The position numbers and the translations under genes were made by a program. Below are positions 45,929 to 54,944 of a stretch of DNA of 64,000 bases, one piece after another. Position 1 is the stretch's first letter. Every line of letters begins with the position of its first letter. Source of the DNA: CBDFJH01 sp965198095 (GTDB lineage: Bacteria; Latescibacterota; UBA2968; GCA-2709665); assembly GCA_965198095.1 (NCBI GenBank), contig OZ240239.1, positions 3,348,001-3,412,000 on the forward strand, read 5' to 3'. The notes beneath the pieces were generated by a model, which searched no databases, had not been told where the DNA came from, and was given only the letters and a program-made list of their open reading frames with translations.

Positions 45929-46657
45929 CTACTCCGTTTTTCCGTCGATCGTCCCGACCTCTATCGTCAGATCCTCTCGGTCCACGATGCGATCCACTCT
46001 CCCATCCCGGATCCACACCACGCGGTCCGACACGCTGAGCATCTTATGGTCGTGGGTCGCGGAGATGACCGTCACGTCCGATGCCTTGTTCATCTCGCGC
46101 AAAAGCTCGATGATCTCCGTTCCGGTAACCAGATCCAGGTTGCCGGTCGGCTCGTCCGCCAGAATAATGGCCGGGTCGTTGGCAAAGGCGCGCGCCACGG
46201 CGACCCGCTGCTGCTGCCCCCCAGACAACTCGTAGGGCTTGTGGGACACCCGCTCGCCCAGACCCACCTTCTCCAGAAGGTCTACCCCCTTGTCGCGCGC
46301 TTCATCGGTCGTCAGGCCCGCAAACACCATCGGCAGTGTCACGTTCTCCAGCGCCGTCATCACCGAAATCAGGTTGAACGACTGGAAGATGTAACCGATC
46401 TTGCGGCATCGCAGCCAAGCCAATTCATAGGCGTCAAGCTGAGCGACGTCGACGTCATCGATATAAACCTTCCCGCTCGTCGGCTTGTCCAGACCGCCGA
46501 TCATGTTGAAGAGTGTGCTTTTCCCCGACCCCGACGGCCCCATGATGGAGAGATACTCCCCTTGCTCTACCTGAAGGTCCACCCCACTGAGCGCATCCAC
46601 CCGCATGCTGCCCATCGTGTAGACTTTCTTCACATCCAGCGTTCTCACGACAGCCAT
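45929..46657 (-). CDS. ABC transporter ATP-binding protein (MacB/LolD type)
   Basis: About 242 residues from ATG 46657 with AGGAG 5 nt upstream. Walker A GPSGSGKSTLFNMIGGLDKP, Q-loop IFQSFNLISVMTALENV, signature LSGGQQQRVAVARAFAND, Walker B IILADEPTGNLDL and H-loop SATHDHKML. This subfamily partners FtsX-like permeases that work by mechanotransmission in lipoprotein or peptide export. The permease is the next gene upstream in the same direction. Confidence 0.94.
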   Translation of the reverse strand: MAVVRTLDVKKVYTMGSMRVDALSGVDLQVEQGEYLSIMGPSGSGKSTLFNMIGGLDKPTSGKVYIDDVDVAQLDAYELAWLRCRKIGYIFQSFNLISVMTALENVTLPMVFAGLTTDEARDKGVDLLEKVGLGERVSHKPYELSGGQQQRVAVARAFANDPAIILADEPTGNLDLVTGTEIIELLREMNKASDVTVISATHDHKMLSVSDRVVWIRDGRVDRIVDREDLTIEVGTIDGKTE

Positions 46658-46810
46658 ATGCACTCCTCAATTTCGGATTGGGGATTCCGGAGTCGAATCG
46701 CGATCCTCATTGCCTGATGCCACAACCCTCGAACCGCTGGTTCAGATTTCATTCTTACGCCGCGCTTTCGTCCTTCATTACGCAATCTTCGATCCACAAT
46801 CCGCAATCGT
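46658..46810. repeat. Intergenic spacer with degenerate GGATTG-type repeats
   Basis: Between the permease and the ATPase genes the sequence contains several imperfect copies of a GATTGCGGATTGTGGAT-like unit near 46795-46815 and a related CGGATTGGGGATTCCGG at 46676-46692. It looks like a small dispersed intergenic repeat rather than coding DNA. Confidence 0.35.
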
Positions 46811-47509
46811 CTAAACTTCCAGACTCATGGCGTCCACAGGCTCCATCTTGGCGGCTCGATAGGCCGGCAGAATGCCGCCGATCAGCGAGAGGAAAGAACC
46901 GATCACGATGGCCAGGATCGTCCTCTGTCCGATCATTGCCCAAGGGACGTGCGCAAGAAACAGGTTGCCGTAGCTCGCGAGCGAAAGAAGAAGCGTAAGC
47001 ACAAACCCGGTGATGGCGCCGATAATCGTACCGGCCGTACCCATCAGAGACGACTCCAGGAGGAAGAGCTTCACGATGAATCCGTCGAGCGCCCCCATAC
47101 ACTTCATCGTCCCGATTTCGCGGAACCGCTCCGTCACCGACATCAACATCGCATTCGTGATGCCGACGAGACAGACCAGCAGCGACAACACCACGAGCCA
47201 GTTGTTCTTTGACTTTTCCTGGCGCGCGGCGGCGCTGTCCGGGTCGATGTCGATGCCCTTCTGCTGAAGGATCAAATTCAATTCCTTGTTGCCAGCTCCT
47301 TTGAGACTGTCCACAACAGCGGTGTTGGTCCAGATTGACATCAGAAACGCGATAGCCAGAACGATTCCGCTTACCGTGATCAAAGATCGGCCAAACCGAA
47401 TCCTGACGCTGTTGAAGCTGATCTCAATCGCCTTGCTGATGGGCAGGTTGACCTGCGTACCCATCTCCTTCCCAACCGCTTTTTTCCGCTGTTCTGCCAT
47501 AGTCTCCAT
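46811..47509 (-). CDS. Compact FtsX-like ABC transporter permease
   Basis: About 232 residues. An N-terminal cytoplasmic stretch and first helix (ITVSGIVLAIAFLMSIW), a short periplasmic region of only about 50 residues, then three more helices with the FtsX core (LLVCLVGITNAMLMSVTERF, REIGTMKCMGALDGFIVKLF and a last helix ending AYRAAKMEPVDAMSLEV). MacB/LolC-type permeases usually have a periplasmic domain of about 200 residues, so this is a minimal version. It is probably cotranscribed with the downstream ATPase and the upstream protease. Confidence 0.85.
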   Translation of the reverse strand: METMAEQRKKAVGKEMGTQVNLPISKAIEISFNSVRIRFGRSLITVSGIVLAIAFLMSIWTNTAVVDSLKGAGNKELNLILQQKGIDIDPDSAAARQEKSKNNWLVVLSLLVCLVGITNAMLMSVTERFREIGTMKCMGALDGFIVKLFLLESSLMGTAGTIIGAITGFVLTLLLSLASYGNLFLAHVPWAMIGQRTILAIVIGSFLSLIGGILPAYRAAKMEPVDAMSLEV

Positions 47510-47539
47510 CCTCCGTTGATCCAGATCCCCGCGTACAAC

Positions 47540-49171
47540 CTAGCGTATGGGGGGACGACCTCGTGTCGTCGGAGATGAGACGTGTGTCCTTCCCCGGCCC
47601 GTACGGTGCATACGAGCAGCGAGAAGGGCCTCTGCATCCTCAAAGTAAGACAAGGTCTGGGCGATTTCCGGATCGTTCCGAGCGAACAGCCTCCCCGCTG
47701 CTCGCCGGCCCCACCCGACCTGCGAAATCTGCTGCTTGATGCCCCGTTTGATAGATTCCAGATTGCTCCTGAATTCACGGTCCGTGAATTCAAACCCGCG
47801 CGCGCGCAGCAGGTTCTTGAAAGAATGGAGCTCGCGCCGGCCCGGTTTGTAGTTTGAGACGAAGACCTCAAAGTCGGAGTAGGCGTCTAAGACGTCGGGG
47901 GCATGACGCGTCGCGAACTCAAACAGGTAAGAGCGACTCAGCCGGCGCTCGAAAAGAGAAAGACTGTCTCGACGAAGCGTAATGTCAGGCGTAATACCCC
48001 CATTGCCGTAAACTTTTCGGTGGAGAATCCGCGTGTGATAGATCGGTTTCACAGCCACACTGTCCGGATCGGCGTTGGGATCATAGTCGTCGCGAGCGGC
48101 TTCGATATAGGAGTCACGGTCGTCTGAAAACGGCCTTTGAATGGGGCGGTCACTCGGCGTGTAGTAGCGGGCAACCGTCAGCAGCACCGCACCGCCGTTT
48201 TTGAGCCGAAACTGTTTTTGCACCAAGCCCTTCCCGAACGTTGTATGACCGATCACCAGTCCTCGATCGTAGTCCTGGATAGCCCCCGCGACGATCTCCG
48301 AAGCACTGGCGCTGTAACTGTTCACCAACACCAGAATGGGGATATCCGGATCGACACCCGGGTCTTCCTCCGCATAGTGATCTTCCCGTGAATTTGCGAA
48401 CCTCCCCTCGGTGTAGACCAGGAGTCGTCCCTTCTCAATAAACTGGTCTGAAACCTCCACGGCCTGCTCCAGGTAGCCACCGCCGTTTTGCCGCAAATCC
48501 AAAATCAACCCCTCAAAGCCCGTCTGCTTCAGATGCTTCAATGCATCGAGCAGTTCCCGGCCCGTGTGACTCGAAAAGCGGCTGATCCGCACATACGCGA
48601 TCTCGGGTGTCAGCATGAAGGCGTTGGGCACGCTTGGAACTTCGATCTTATCCCGCACGATTTCGAATTCGAGGAGATCATCCCACCCTTCCCTCTGCAC
48701 GGTGACGCTGACACGGCTTCCCTTGGGACCCTTTAGCTTGGCCGTGACCTCGGAAACCTTGATCCCGATCGAAGATCGCCCATCGATCTTCACGATTCGG
48801 TCGCCTGGCTGGAGCCCAACCTGGTATGCTGGAGATCCTTCTATCGGGGAGAGTACCGTGAGGTACCGTTCGATAATGTCAAAATATATCCCGATGCCTT
48901 CGAAGGAGCCCTGCAGTTTCTCCTGGGTTTTCTCGAGCTCCTCAGGCGAGATGTAGGTAGTGTGTGGATCCAGTGCCGAGAGATAGCCCTGAATCGCTCC
49001 GTCGTAAAGCTTAACCGGATCCGTCTTCTCATAGTAGTAGCGCCTCACCAGGTCCGTGAGCTCCCCGAGGGTCTGGGTCGGGTGAACTTCCGCGATACAC
49101 GGATCAGGGCGGAAGGCCGTAAGGAGACCCAGGACGACCCAGGCCGCGCGGGGGATTCGGAACGACTTCAT
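47540..49171 (-). CDS. C-terminal processing peptidase, S41 family
   Basis: About 543 residues with a signal peptide (AWVVLGLLTAFRPDPCIAEV). Order: N-terminal helical region, PDZ domain (FEGIGIYFDIIERYLTVLSP through GDRIVKIDGRSSIGIKV), then the serine protease core with Ser in VLVNSYSASASEIVAGAIQD and Lys in HTTFGKGLVQKQFRLKNGG. CtpA-like enzymes cleave C-termini of periplasmic proteins. A C-terminal extension of about 200 residues is typical of longer family members. It lies upstream of the FtsX-like permease in the same direction. Confidence 0.93.
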   Translation of the reverse strand: MKSFRIPRAAWVVLGLLTAFRPDPCIAEVHPTQTLGELTDLVRRYYYEKTDPVKLYDGAIQGYLSALDPHTTYISPEELEKTQEKLQGSFEGIGIYFDIIERYLTVLSPIEGSPAYQVGLQPGDRIVKIDGRSSIGIKVSEVTAKLKGPKGSRVSVTVQREGWDDLLEFEIVRDKIEVPSVPNAFMLTPEIAYVRISRFSSHTGRELLDALKHLKQTGFEGLILDLRQNGGGYLEQAVEVSDQFIEKGRLLVYTEGRFANSREDHYAEEDPGVDPDIPILVLVNSYSASASEIVAGAIQDYDRGLVIGHTTFGKGLVQKQFRLKNGGAVLLTVARYYTPSDRPIQRPFSDDRDSYIEAARDDYDPNADPDSVAVKPIYHTRILHRKVYGNGGITPDITLRRDSLSLFERRLSRSYLFEFATRHAPDVLDAYSDFEVFVSNYKPGRRELHSFKNLLRARGFEFTDREFRSNLESIKRGIKQQISQVGWGRRAAGRLFARNDPEIAQTLSYFEDAEALLAARMHRTGRGRTHVSSPTTRGRPPIR

Positions 49172-49261
49172 GTTTCTCCCTAATTATCTGTATATCCACA
49201 AAATAGGGGAGTCAACATAACCTTCACCCAACCGAAAGTCAAGCGCAAAACCGGCACTCGT

Positions 49262-49984
49262 TTACGTTCCGTCCCGCGTCTCGCGACGCGGCTTTTGCAA
49301 AGAAAAAATCAGAATCTGCTTCAGAAAGAAATAGTACTCTTTGAGGTTCAATTTGCTGCTACTGAACTTCCGATGTCGAAAGATAAAGGGCAGCTCGAGG
49401 GTCCCGGCGTAGTTCCCCTTGACCAGAATCTCCAGAAGAATCTTGTATCCGGGGGAGGTCAGGGCAAGCCCATCGATGACGCGCCGGTGAAGGAAGAAGT
49501 ATCCGCTCAAAGGATCCAGGACGCCCGTAAGCTGCCGAGCAAGAAAAACACCCGCATTGGAGATTAACCTGCGATACCAGCGCCATTTTTCCACGCTGCT
49601 TTTTGGATCGTACCGGCAGCCTATGGTTACATCGTATTCCCTGAGCCCCAACGTAAGTTGTGGAATGAGAGAAGGGTCGTGGCTGAGATCGGCGTCAATC
49701 ACCCCCAGATAAGGCCGATCTGACAACCTGAAGCCTTCCATGACGGCGCTCCCAAGGCCCTGCTTGCCCGCCCGGTGCAAGACTCTTATCGGATATCGTT
49801 CCCGCAGACTTTCGGCGACTGCTCCGGTGCCGTCCGGGGAATTGTCGTCCACCACGATCAATTCCAGATCGATCTCCGGATAGTCCCGAACCGCAGCAAA
49901 CACCTCTTGAGCGAGGATCGGGATGTTCCTCCGCTCGTTGTAGGTTGGCGTGATTATAGAAACGGACATGCGGTCTTGAGCCAT
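49262..49984 (-). CDS. GT2 glycosyltransferase, polyprenol-phosphate mannosyltransferase-like
   Basis: About 240 residues from ATG 49984 (or MSVSI at 49969, where homology starts). The longer frame overlaps the rfbD-like gene and is rejected. DPM1-like fold: SIITPTYNERRNIPILAQEV, LELIVVDDNSPDGTGAVAES, and the DxD-type YLGVIDADLSHDPSLIPQL. DPLSGYFFLHRRVIDGL and KILLEILVKGNYAGTLELPF are typical of dolichol- or undecaprenol-phosphate mannose synthases. No membrane helices. It probably supplies lipid-linked sugar for envelope glycans. Confidence 0.88.
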   Translation of the reverse strand: MAQDRMSVSIITPTYNERRNIPILAQEVFAAVRDYPEIDLELIVVDDNSPDGTGAVAESLRERYPIRVLHRAGKQGLGSAVMEGFRLSDRPYLGVIDADLSHDPSLIPQLTLGLREYDVTIGCRYDPKSSVEKWRWYRRLISNAGVFLARQLTGVLDPLSGYFFLHRRVIDGLALTSPGYKILLEILVKGNYAGTLELPFIFRHRKFSSSKLNLKEYYFFLKQILIFSLQKPRRETRDGT

Positions 49985-50150
49985 CGACTTGGCCCCGTCA
50001 AGGCAAGGTGCTTCGTCGGACCGGATGAATGCGCAACGGCACCCAATGCGACGCCGACAAAAGTCAGGATCGGCTGCCTTTTCTGCCGATCTCGGATTCG
50101 CTCTCTGTAGCCTTTTATGCAGGTCGAACCAAGTCCAAGGGACGATGATA

Positions 50151-51065
50151 TTAGAGCAACGTCCCGGGATCGCCGACCTGCGCCGCGACCCTCCGAATGT
50201 TTTCCTTGAAAGAGGCGGTCCGCCTCCCGAAGATCTCCGGCGCGCGATCGACCTTGAGCCCAGCCCGAAGTGGACGCCTCGCAGCCTGACCCAACTCCGC
50301 TGAAGTCGTCGGGGAGACCCTCCCGGGATCCAGGTGGAAGCAGGAACAGACCTCCAACGCCATCTCATAACGCGTGAGGAAGTCCCGCCCACCAAAATGA
50401 ATCAGACCCCTGAAATCATCCCTGCAGAGACGGATGACAAAGGCGGCCAACTCATTGGCATAGGTTGAATTTGCCCATTCATCGGTCACGACCCGAATCC
50501 GGTTTCCTGCAGCGAGAGAACCGGCCACCCACGTCACAAAGTTGGGCCGAGTGTTCGGCGTGTAGCCGTAAAGTACCGCCGTCCGAACGACGATACCGGG
50601 GCAAGCCGCCTGCTGGACCACGCCCTCTCCCGCCAACTTGGTCTCACCGTAAACGTTCAACGGATTCGGCGCATCCTCCTCGGCGTAGGGTCCGTCCGCT
50701 CCGTCGAATACGTAGTTGGTCGAGATGAAGATCAATCCGCTACCGGTACGTTCACACGCGTTGGCGAGGTTGTGCGTTCCCGTCACATTGACGCTCCGGG
50801 CCCCCACAGGATCCTTTTCACACCCGTCGACGCTTGTCTTGGCGGCAGTGTTGATCACCCACTGCGGGCGGATTTCATCGATGACCTGATCCACCCGTTT
50901 CGGATCTGTAATATCCAACCTCACGGAACCTTTCGGAGCGGAGGGTTCACCAGGATGACGAACGGTGGGGATGCTTCGGTATCCGGGAGCCTGCATACTG
51001 CAGAGGGTTCGTCCCAGCAGGCCAGAGGCCCCTACGACGAGTAGGGCGTCAGACGAAGGGCTCAC
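50151..51065 (-). CDS. RfbD-like NAD-dependent sugar reductase (dTDP-4-dehydrorhamnose reductase family)
   Basis: About 304 residues from GTG 51065, overlapping the upstream stop by 4 nt (GTGA). Rossmann motif LLVVGASGLLGRTLCSM, DITDPKRVDQVIDEIRPQWV, NTAAKTSVDGCEKDP, the STNYVFDG block and the catalytic YGETKLAGE (Tyr-x3-Lys). PNTRPNFVTWVAGSLAAG is also family-like. The other rfb genes are absent, so the substrate may not be dTDP-rhamnose. Confidence 0.87.
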   Translation of the reverse strand: MSPSSDALLVVGASGLLGRTLCSMQAPGYRSIPTVRHPGEPSAPKGSVRLDITDPKRVDQVIDEIRPQWVINTAAKTSVDGCEKDPVGARSVNVTGTHNLANACERTGSGLIFISTNYVFDGADGPYAEEDAPNPLNVYGETKLAGEGVVQQAACPGIVVRTAVLYGYTPNTRPNFVTWVAGSLAAGNRIRVVTDEWANSTYANELAAFVIRLCRDDFRGLIHFGGRDFLTRYEMALEVCSCFHLDPGRVSPTTSAELGQAARRPLRAGLKVDRAPEIFGRRTASFKENIRRVAAQVGDPGTLL

Positions 51066-52702
51066 TCGGGTCCGCCTTGCGCCTTGGGGGGCGTGCAGCA
51101 ATGAAGGTAATCAAAAAGTCCCCGACCCAGGGCACCCAGATAGGCCGCCCGGTCGAGATGAGGGCCGATGAGAGCCTTGAGAATCCGTTCGGCCGCCTCG
51201 AGGTATTGAGAATCGCCCGTCAACCGATGGAGGCGGACCAAAACCTGAGCGGCCACGCCGTTCGCAGACGGCGTCAGACGGTCGTAGACGGGGAAATAGG
51301 GTCGGCTCGGTTCGGGCGAGCGATCCCGCAAGATGCCCGAGGGGTCTGCAAAACGCTCGATCATCACGTCGGCCAGCGTAATGGCGGAGCGCAAGTCGTC
51401 AGGTTGGGCACCCACGGCGTAGAGGTCGAGCCAAGCCCGTGCCGCAAGGGCCTGATCTTCGAGAAACAGCGGGGTCGTTCCGGAATCGACGAGGGAATGC
51501 ATCAGACCCCCGTCAGGAAGCGTCATTCGGGCACGAAGCCTGTTCATCACCTCGCGGCTCACCTCAAGGCTCCGGTCTCCCCCAGCCACGCGGTAGGATC
51601 GCAGCAGGGCCGAAACCGTCAAGGCATTCCACCCGGCGTAGGAGGAGGGATCGAGGAGGGGTGAGGCCGGTTTCTCAAAGCTTGGCGTGACCCTCCCGGG
51701 TTGCCCCGGCTCCTGTTGTTCGACGAATCCAGCAAACCCCGCAGCGAACTGCGACTGTGTCTCGTCGTAGAGCCGGTTCAGCAGGAACGCCGCCAACCCC
51801 TCGGCCGCATCCAAGAAATGCGTTTGTCCCGTATGTTGTCCGGCAGCCGTGAGAACGGAAAGGAGTCCCGCGTTGCGCAGGAGGTGCTTTTCCCGATCGA
51901 CGATCGCCCCGTCAGGCGTCAACTCCGCCAGAAAAAAGCCGCCATCCGAATCTCTGAGACGGCCGGAGATGACCCGATCCAACGCCGCCCGGACATCCCG
52001 CGTGAGGATCGAATCGCCCGTGGCCTCCCCGAGTCTCAGAAGCAGTTCGAGCCCTTCCGGTCCCGGGTCCTCACCCCGGACCGCTGCCGCGCGGATGCTG
52101 TCTGCCAACTGTCCCAGCAGCGATTGCGACAGCGCGGCCACAGACCGCACCCAGGGCTGGCGTCTTCGGTCGGATCTTTCTTCGAGCAGCCGCCGAGCGC
52201 GATTCAGATCTTTCAGTCGGTCAGGGTGGTCGTAAAAGACCCGAATCCGTCGAATCAGCCTGGAAAGATCGTCCGGGTCCAGAAACGTGCTTCCGGTAAT
52301 CCATTCCCCCTCGGGCGAGAGAAAAACGACGGAAGGCCACCCACCCATGCCGTAGCGCTCTGCCAAGTCGGGGCGACGGTCCGCATCCACCCGGACGGGA
52401 AAGGTGCTGTGACGGAACGCCTGCTCCACCCGTGGGTCCCGAAAACAAATCCTAACCATTTCACGGCACCCGTAGGAGCGAAGGGTATACAGAAAAAGGA
52501 GGATCGGGCGACCTGAAAGGCGTGCTGAATCCCGTTCAGCCCAGGCGTGCCAGGCGACATCCCCCCAAGGGAGATCCGGGACCTTGGCGGGCGCCGCTTC
52601 CCCGGCCTTTCGGTCCGAACAGCTGACCAAGATGATAGACAGGAAACCGATCAGAACGGTCGCCGAACAGCGCGGCCCGGCCGTGCGGATCACCAGCAGC
52701 AA
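51062..52702 (-). CDS. Thioredoxin-domain (DUF255/YyaL-like) lipoprotein
   Basis: The longest frame opens at 52966 but the likely start is the TTG at 52702 (GAGG five nt upstream) or GTG 52693, giving about 546 residues with a lipoprotein signal (ATVLIGFLSIILVSC). A thioredoxin-like domain follows: PWGDVAWHAWAERDSARLSG and RPILLFLYTLRSYGCREMVR, with a single Cys where a CxxC would sit, then TFPVRVDADRRPDLAERYGM and GGWPSVVFLSPEGEWITGST. The C-terminal half is an alpha/alpha barrel like N-acylglucosamine epimerases (AAGQHTGQTHFLDAAEGLAA, LDPSSYAGWNALTVSALLRS, SANGVAAQVLVRLHRLTGDS). YyaL-type proteins lack a firm function. Confidence 0.82.
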   Translation of the reverse strand: MLLVIRTAGPRCSATVLIGFLSIILVSCSDRKAGEAAPAKVPDLPWGDVAWHAWAERDSARLSGRPILLFLYTLRSYGCREMVRICFRDPRVEQAFRHSTFPVRVDADRRPDLAERYGMGGWPSVVFLSPEGEWITGSTFLDPDDLSRLIRRIRVFYDHPDRLKDLNRARRLLEERSDRRRQPWVRSVAALSQSLLGQLADSIRAAAVRGEDPGPEGLELLLRLGEATGDSILTRDVRAALDRVISGRLRDSDGGFFLAELTPDGAIVDREKHLLRNAGLLSVLTAAGQHTGQTHFLDAAEGLAAFLLNRLYDETQSQFAAGFAGFVEQQEPGQPGRVTPSFEKPASPLLDPSSYAGWNALTVSALLRSYRVAGGDRSLEVSREVMNRLRARMTLPDGGLMHSLVDSGTTPLFLEDQALAARAWLDLYAVGAQPDDLRSAITLADVMIERFADPSGILRDRSPEPSRPYFPVYDRLTPSANGVAAQVLVRLHRLTGDSQYLEAAERILKALIGPHLDRAAYLGALGRGLFDYLHCCTPPKAQGGPE

Positions 52703-52869
52703 GACAACCTCGACGGCAACATTTTCCCATTTGTGGGCGTGGCACAGATATGAACTTAAATAACAACGAGACAACGTCCGAAAACGCTCGCGTGAACGCC
52801 GGGCGTCAAGCTTGGCGTCAACCCGGATGCTGCGTGACAGGCTCTGCGGCGTCTTCCGGCGCCACAGGG

Positions 52870-52885
52870 CCTGAAATATTTCAGG
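52870..52885. repeat. Perfect 16-bp palindrome
   Basis: CCTGAAATATTTCAGG is self-complementary. It lies about 170 nt upstream of the lipoprotein gene start, where a dimeric regulator could bind. Confidence 0.45.
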
Positions 52886-52989
52886 AACCGGAAAGGGATC
52901 GAGGCGTCTACCCACCTCGGCGGAGATTCCAGGCGTCGCCACGGTCGAGTGATCGCTTATCATCAAGCGGCATACGCACAGAAAAGGAC

Positions 52990-53019
52990 TTGACAGGGAG
53001 TCCGGGATTTGGGTAAATT
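52990..53019 (+). promoter_or_regulatory. Orphan plus-strand promoter candidate
   Basis: TTGACA, 18-bp spacer, TAAATT. It would transcribe antisense to the Trm112-like gene and toward the PorV-like gene. Confidence 0.4.
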
Positions 53020-53063
53020 CTCACCGATCTTAAAGGAAGGAAATCCGGACGGGGCAAGGGGGT

Positions 53064-53330
53064 TCAAGCGCCTGATGAAATATCGTCGAGCGGAATCCCC
53101 TCTTCGATCAACATAATCGGGATCCCGTCTTCGATGCGGTAGAGATAGGCGCCATCTTCACGAACCAGACCTTCGTCGATTTTCCTCTCGACCGGGTCTC
53201 CGCCCCGATTCTTGATTTCGCCCTTTTCGATGCGGCGATTGATCTCGGCGATAAGCGCCTGATCGGCCAACGAAACAGGGGTTTTGTTTTCCGGACAGGC
53301 CAGGATGTCCAGCAGTTCCCTATCAATCAT
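53064..53330 (-). CDS. Trm112 family (UPF0434-like) small protein
   Basis: About 88 residues from ATG 53330 with GAGGTG 5 nt upstream. Starts MIDRELLDILACPENKTPVS, then RKIDEGLVREDGAYLYRIED and GIPIMLIEEGIPLD, the classic Trm112 pattern. Only one Cys of the metal-binding set remains, as in many bacterial members. Family proteins are small partners or activators of methyltransferases; its partner here is unknown. Confidence 0.88.
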   Translation of the reverse strand: MIDRELLDILACPENKTPVSLADQALIAEINRRIEKGEIKNRGGDPVERKIDEGLVREDGAYLYRIEDGIPIMLIEEGIPLDDISSGA

Positions 53331-53691
53331 GCGTTCACCTCGCTCTTTTCGGGACATTCGTCCAGACTGGCGCTTTGGGGGGGAGAAAATAGTCAAGGCT
53401 GACAAGCGAGACAAGACCTTTTTCCTTCACAAAATGCCATAACGCATCAGGAGTGCCTATCGTTTGACGCCTTAAGGTTTGGTTTGGAGCATCTGTAAAA
53501 ACATTCATGACCCGCTCGCCGTGCGGCGCGGCGAAGTCGGGATCCAATCGAGACCTTTCGTGAGTAAGGATTGCATATGGCAAGAGTCTGATCACCGGGT
53601 TCGTGGACTTCCACATCCGGTTTTTTGCGTTTGGGAACCTCTCAGTCCGGCAAAGCTAAGGATCTGTAGAAATAGACAAAGGAGTCGTCAG
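53331..53691. other. Region upstream of the PorV-like gene
   Basis: 361 bp. I see no clear promoter. A minus-strand frame from ATG 53508 (57 codons) stops 5 nt before the Trm112-like start; it is weakly supported and not called. Confidence 0.35.
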
Positions 53692-54732
53692 ATGAGGAAG
53701 CTCGTATTTCTGCTGTGTGTCGTCGGGTTCAGCCTGAGTGGATTTGGCACGGCGCAGGCGACGACGGAAGACCGGGCGAGCGCAACGTTCCTGCTCTTTC
53801 AACCGAGCGCCCGATCGGCAGGTTTGGGGGAGGCCTACGTCGCGATCGCGGACGATGCCAACGCGACCTATTACAACCCGGCCGGACTCGCCGATGCGAT
53901 AGGCGGCAGTCTCAGCACGACCTACTACAAGCCGATCCCCAAGCTCGCGAACGACATCTATACGTCGTTCGGTGCCTATACCCATTCCTTTGAGGGCCTC
54001 GGAAACCTGGGCTTCAGCATCCTCTACGCCTCTGAAGGCAGTCAGGAAGCCAGAAACGAGCAAAATGTCTCTCAGGGAATCTTTTCCAGCTACGGGTTGG
54101 CCCTGGGACTTTCTTACGGGACCCACGTCACAAAGAGCGTATCGGTGGGCGTCACCGCGAAATTCATCTACGAAGACCTCGCCAGCGGTGTCCAGGTCGG
54201 ATCGGAAAGGGGCAAGGGTTACGGCACCTCCTTCGCGGGAGACTTCGGCTTCATGTGGAAACCCACGAGTCGATTCACGCTTGCGTGGGTACTCAGGAAT
54301 GTGGGTCCCAATATCACTTTCATAGACGCGGACCAGGCTAGCCCGATTCAACAAAATTTTACGTTCGGTCTTGCCTATGAGTTCTTCCAGCGCGGTAACT
54401 CTTCCGTGCTCTTTACCTCCGACATCTACAAACCCCTCGCAGATAGAGGATTCACCTCCTTCATCACAGGCTGGTCTGACAGCCCGCCGGAAGAGGAGTT
54501 CAAAGACATCGACTACAGAAGCGGTATGGAGTGGCTCTACAACCTGACGGAGGGCTCGGCCTTCGCGCTCAGGGCGGGCTATTTCCACGACCACGACGGC
54601 GACCGGAAAACCCCCACCTTCGGGCTCGGATTGAAGTACAACTGGGCCTCGTTCGACCTCTCCTACTTCGCGAGCAGGAGAAGTTCCCCACTCAGGAACG
54701 TCTTCCGGTTCTCGGGAGGATTTTCCATCTAG
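53692..54732 (+). CDS. PorV/PorQ family outer-membrane beta-barrel protein
   Basis: About 346 residues from ATG 53692 (AAAGGAG 7 nt upstream). Signal peptide LVFLLCVVGFSLSGFGTAQA. The mature start is diagnostic: FLLFQPSARSAGLGEAYVAI then ADDANATYYNPAGLADAIGG, as in PorV/PorQ and FadL-related barrels. The remainder is amphipathic strand repeats ending with FRFSGGFSI. In Bacteroidota PorV shuttles type IX secretion substrates, but the wider family in FCB phyla is of unknown function. The gene is monocistronic and stands at the head of an envelope cluster. Confidence 0.88.
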   Translation: MRKLVFLLCVVGFSLSGFGTAQATTEDRASATFLLFQPSARSAGLGEAYVAIADDANATYYNPAGLADAIGGSLSTTYYKPIPKLANDIYTSFGAYTHSFEGLGNLGFSILYASEGSQEARNEQNVSQGIFSSYGLALGLSYGTHVTKSVSVGVTAKFIYEDLASGVQVGSERGKGYGTSFAGDFGFMWKPTSRFTLAWVLRNVGPNITFIDADQASPIQQNFTFGLAYEFFQRGNSSVLFTSDIYKPLADRGFTSFITGWSDSPPEEEFKDIDYRSGMEWLYNLTEGSAFALRAGYFHDHDGDRKTPTFGLGLKYNWASFDLSYFASRRSSPLRNVFRFSGGFSI

Positions 54733-54944
54733 AGTAGTCGAAGGCGGCAGTCAAAGACCTCATTCGGATGCACGGACGCGAGGGCGGCAGGCGTCGGCGA
54801 TCATACGACGCGCCGGAAAGAATATCTCCACGGGCGATCTGGCCCGCTCGTGGACTTCCCGTCCGTCGAAGCAAAGCCCCGCGCTTCGTTATGCGAATGC
54901 AAGCGAAACAACAGGTCGGAGACTGCTCCTGAGGCGGAAACCTC

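Larger units (their letters stand above)
52703..53063. other. Intergenic region with palindrome and plus-strand promoter
   Basis: 361 bp without a convincing gene. It contains a perfect 16-bp palindrome at 52870-52885 and a plus-strand TTGACA (52990-52995), 18-bp spacer, TAAATT (53014-53019). The nearest plus-strand gene is 670 nt away, beyond the opposite-strand Trm112-like gene. Confidence 0.45.

Noticed and set aside
49985..50395. N-terminal extension of the glycosyltransferase frame
   Set aside because: Arginine-rich, overlaps the RfbD-like gene and precedes the conserved start SIITPTYNER.
52703..52966. N-terminal extension of the thioredoxin-like lipoprotein
   Set aside because: A lipoprotein signal with LVSC would then be internal; starts at 52702 or 52693 place it correctly.
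53335..53508. 57-codon minus-strand ORF just upstream of the Trm112-like gene
   Set aside because: Spacing is suggestive, but there is no good ribosome site and the composition is not clearly protein-like.
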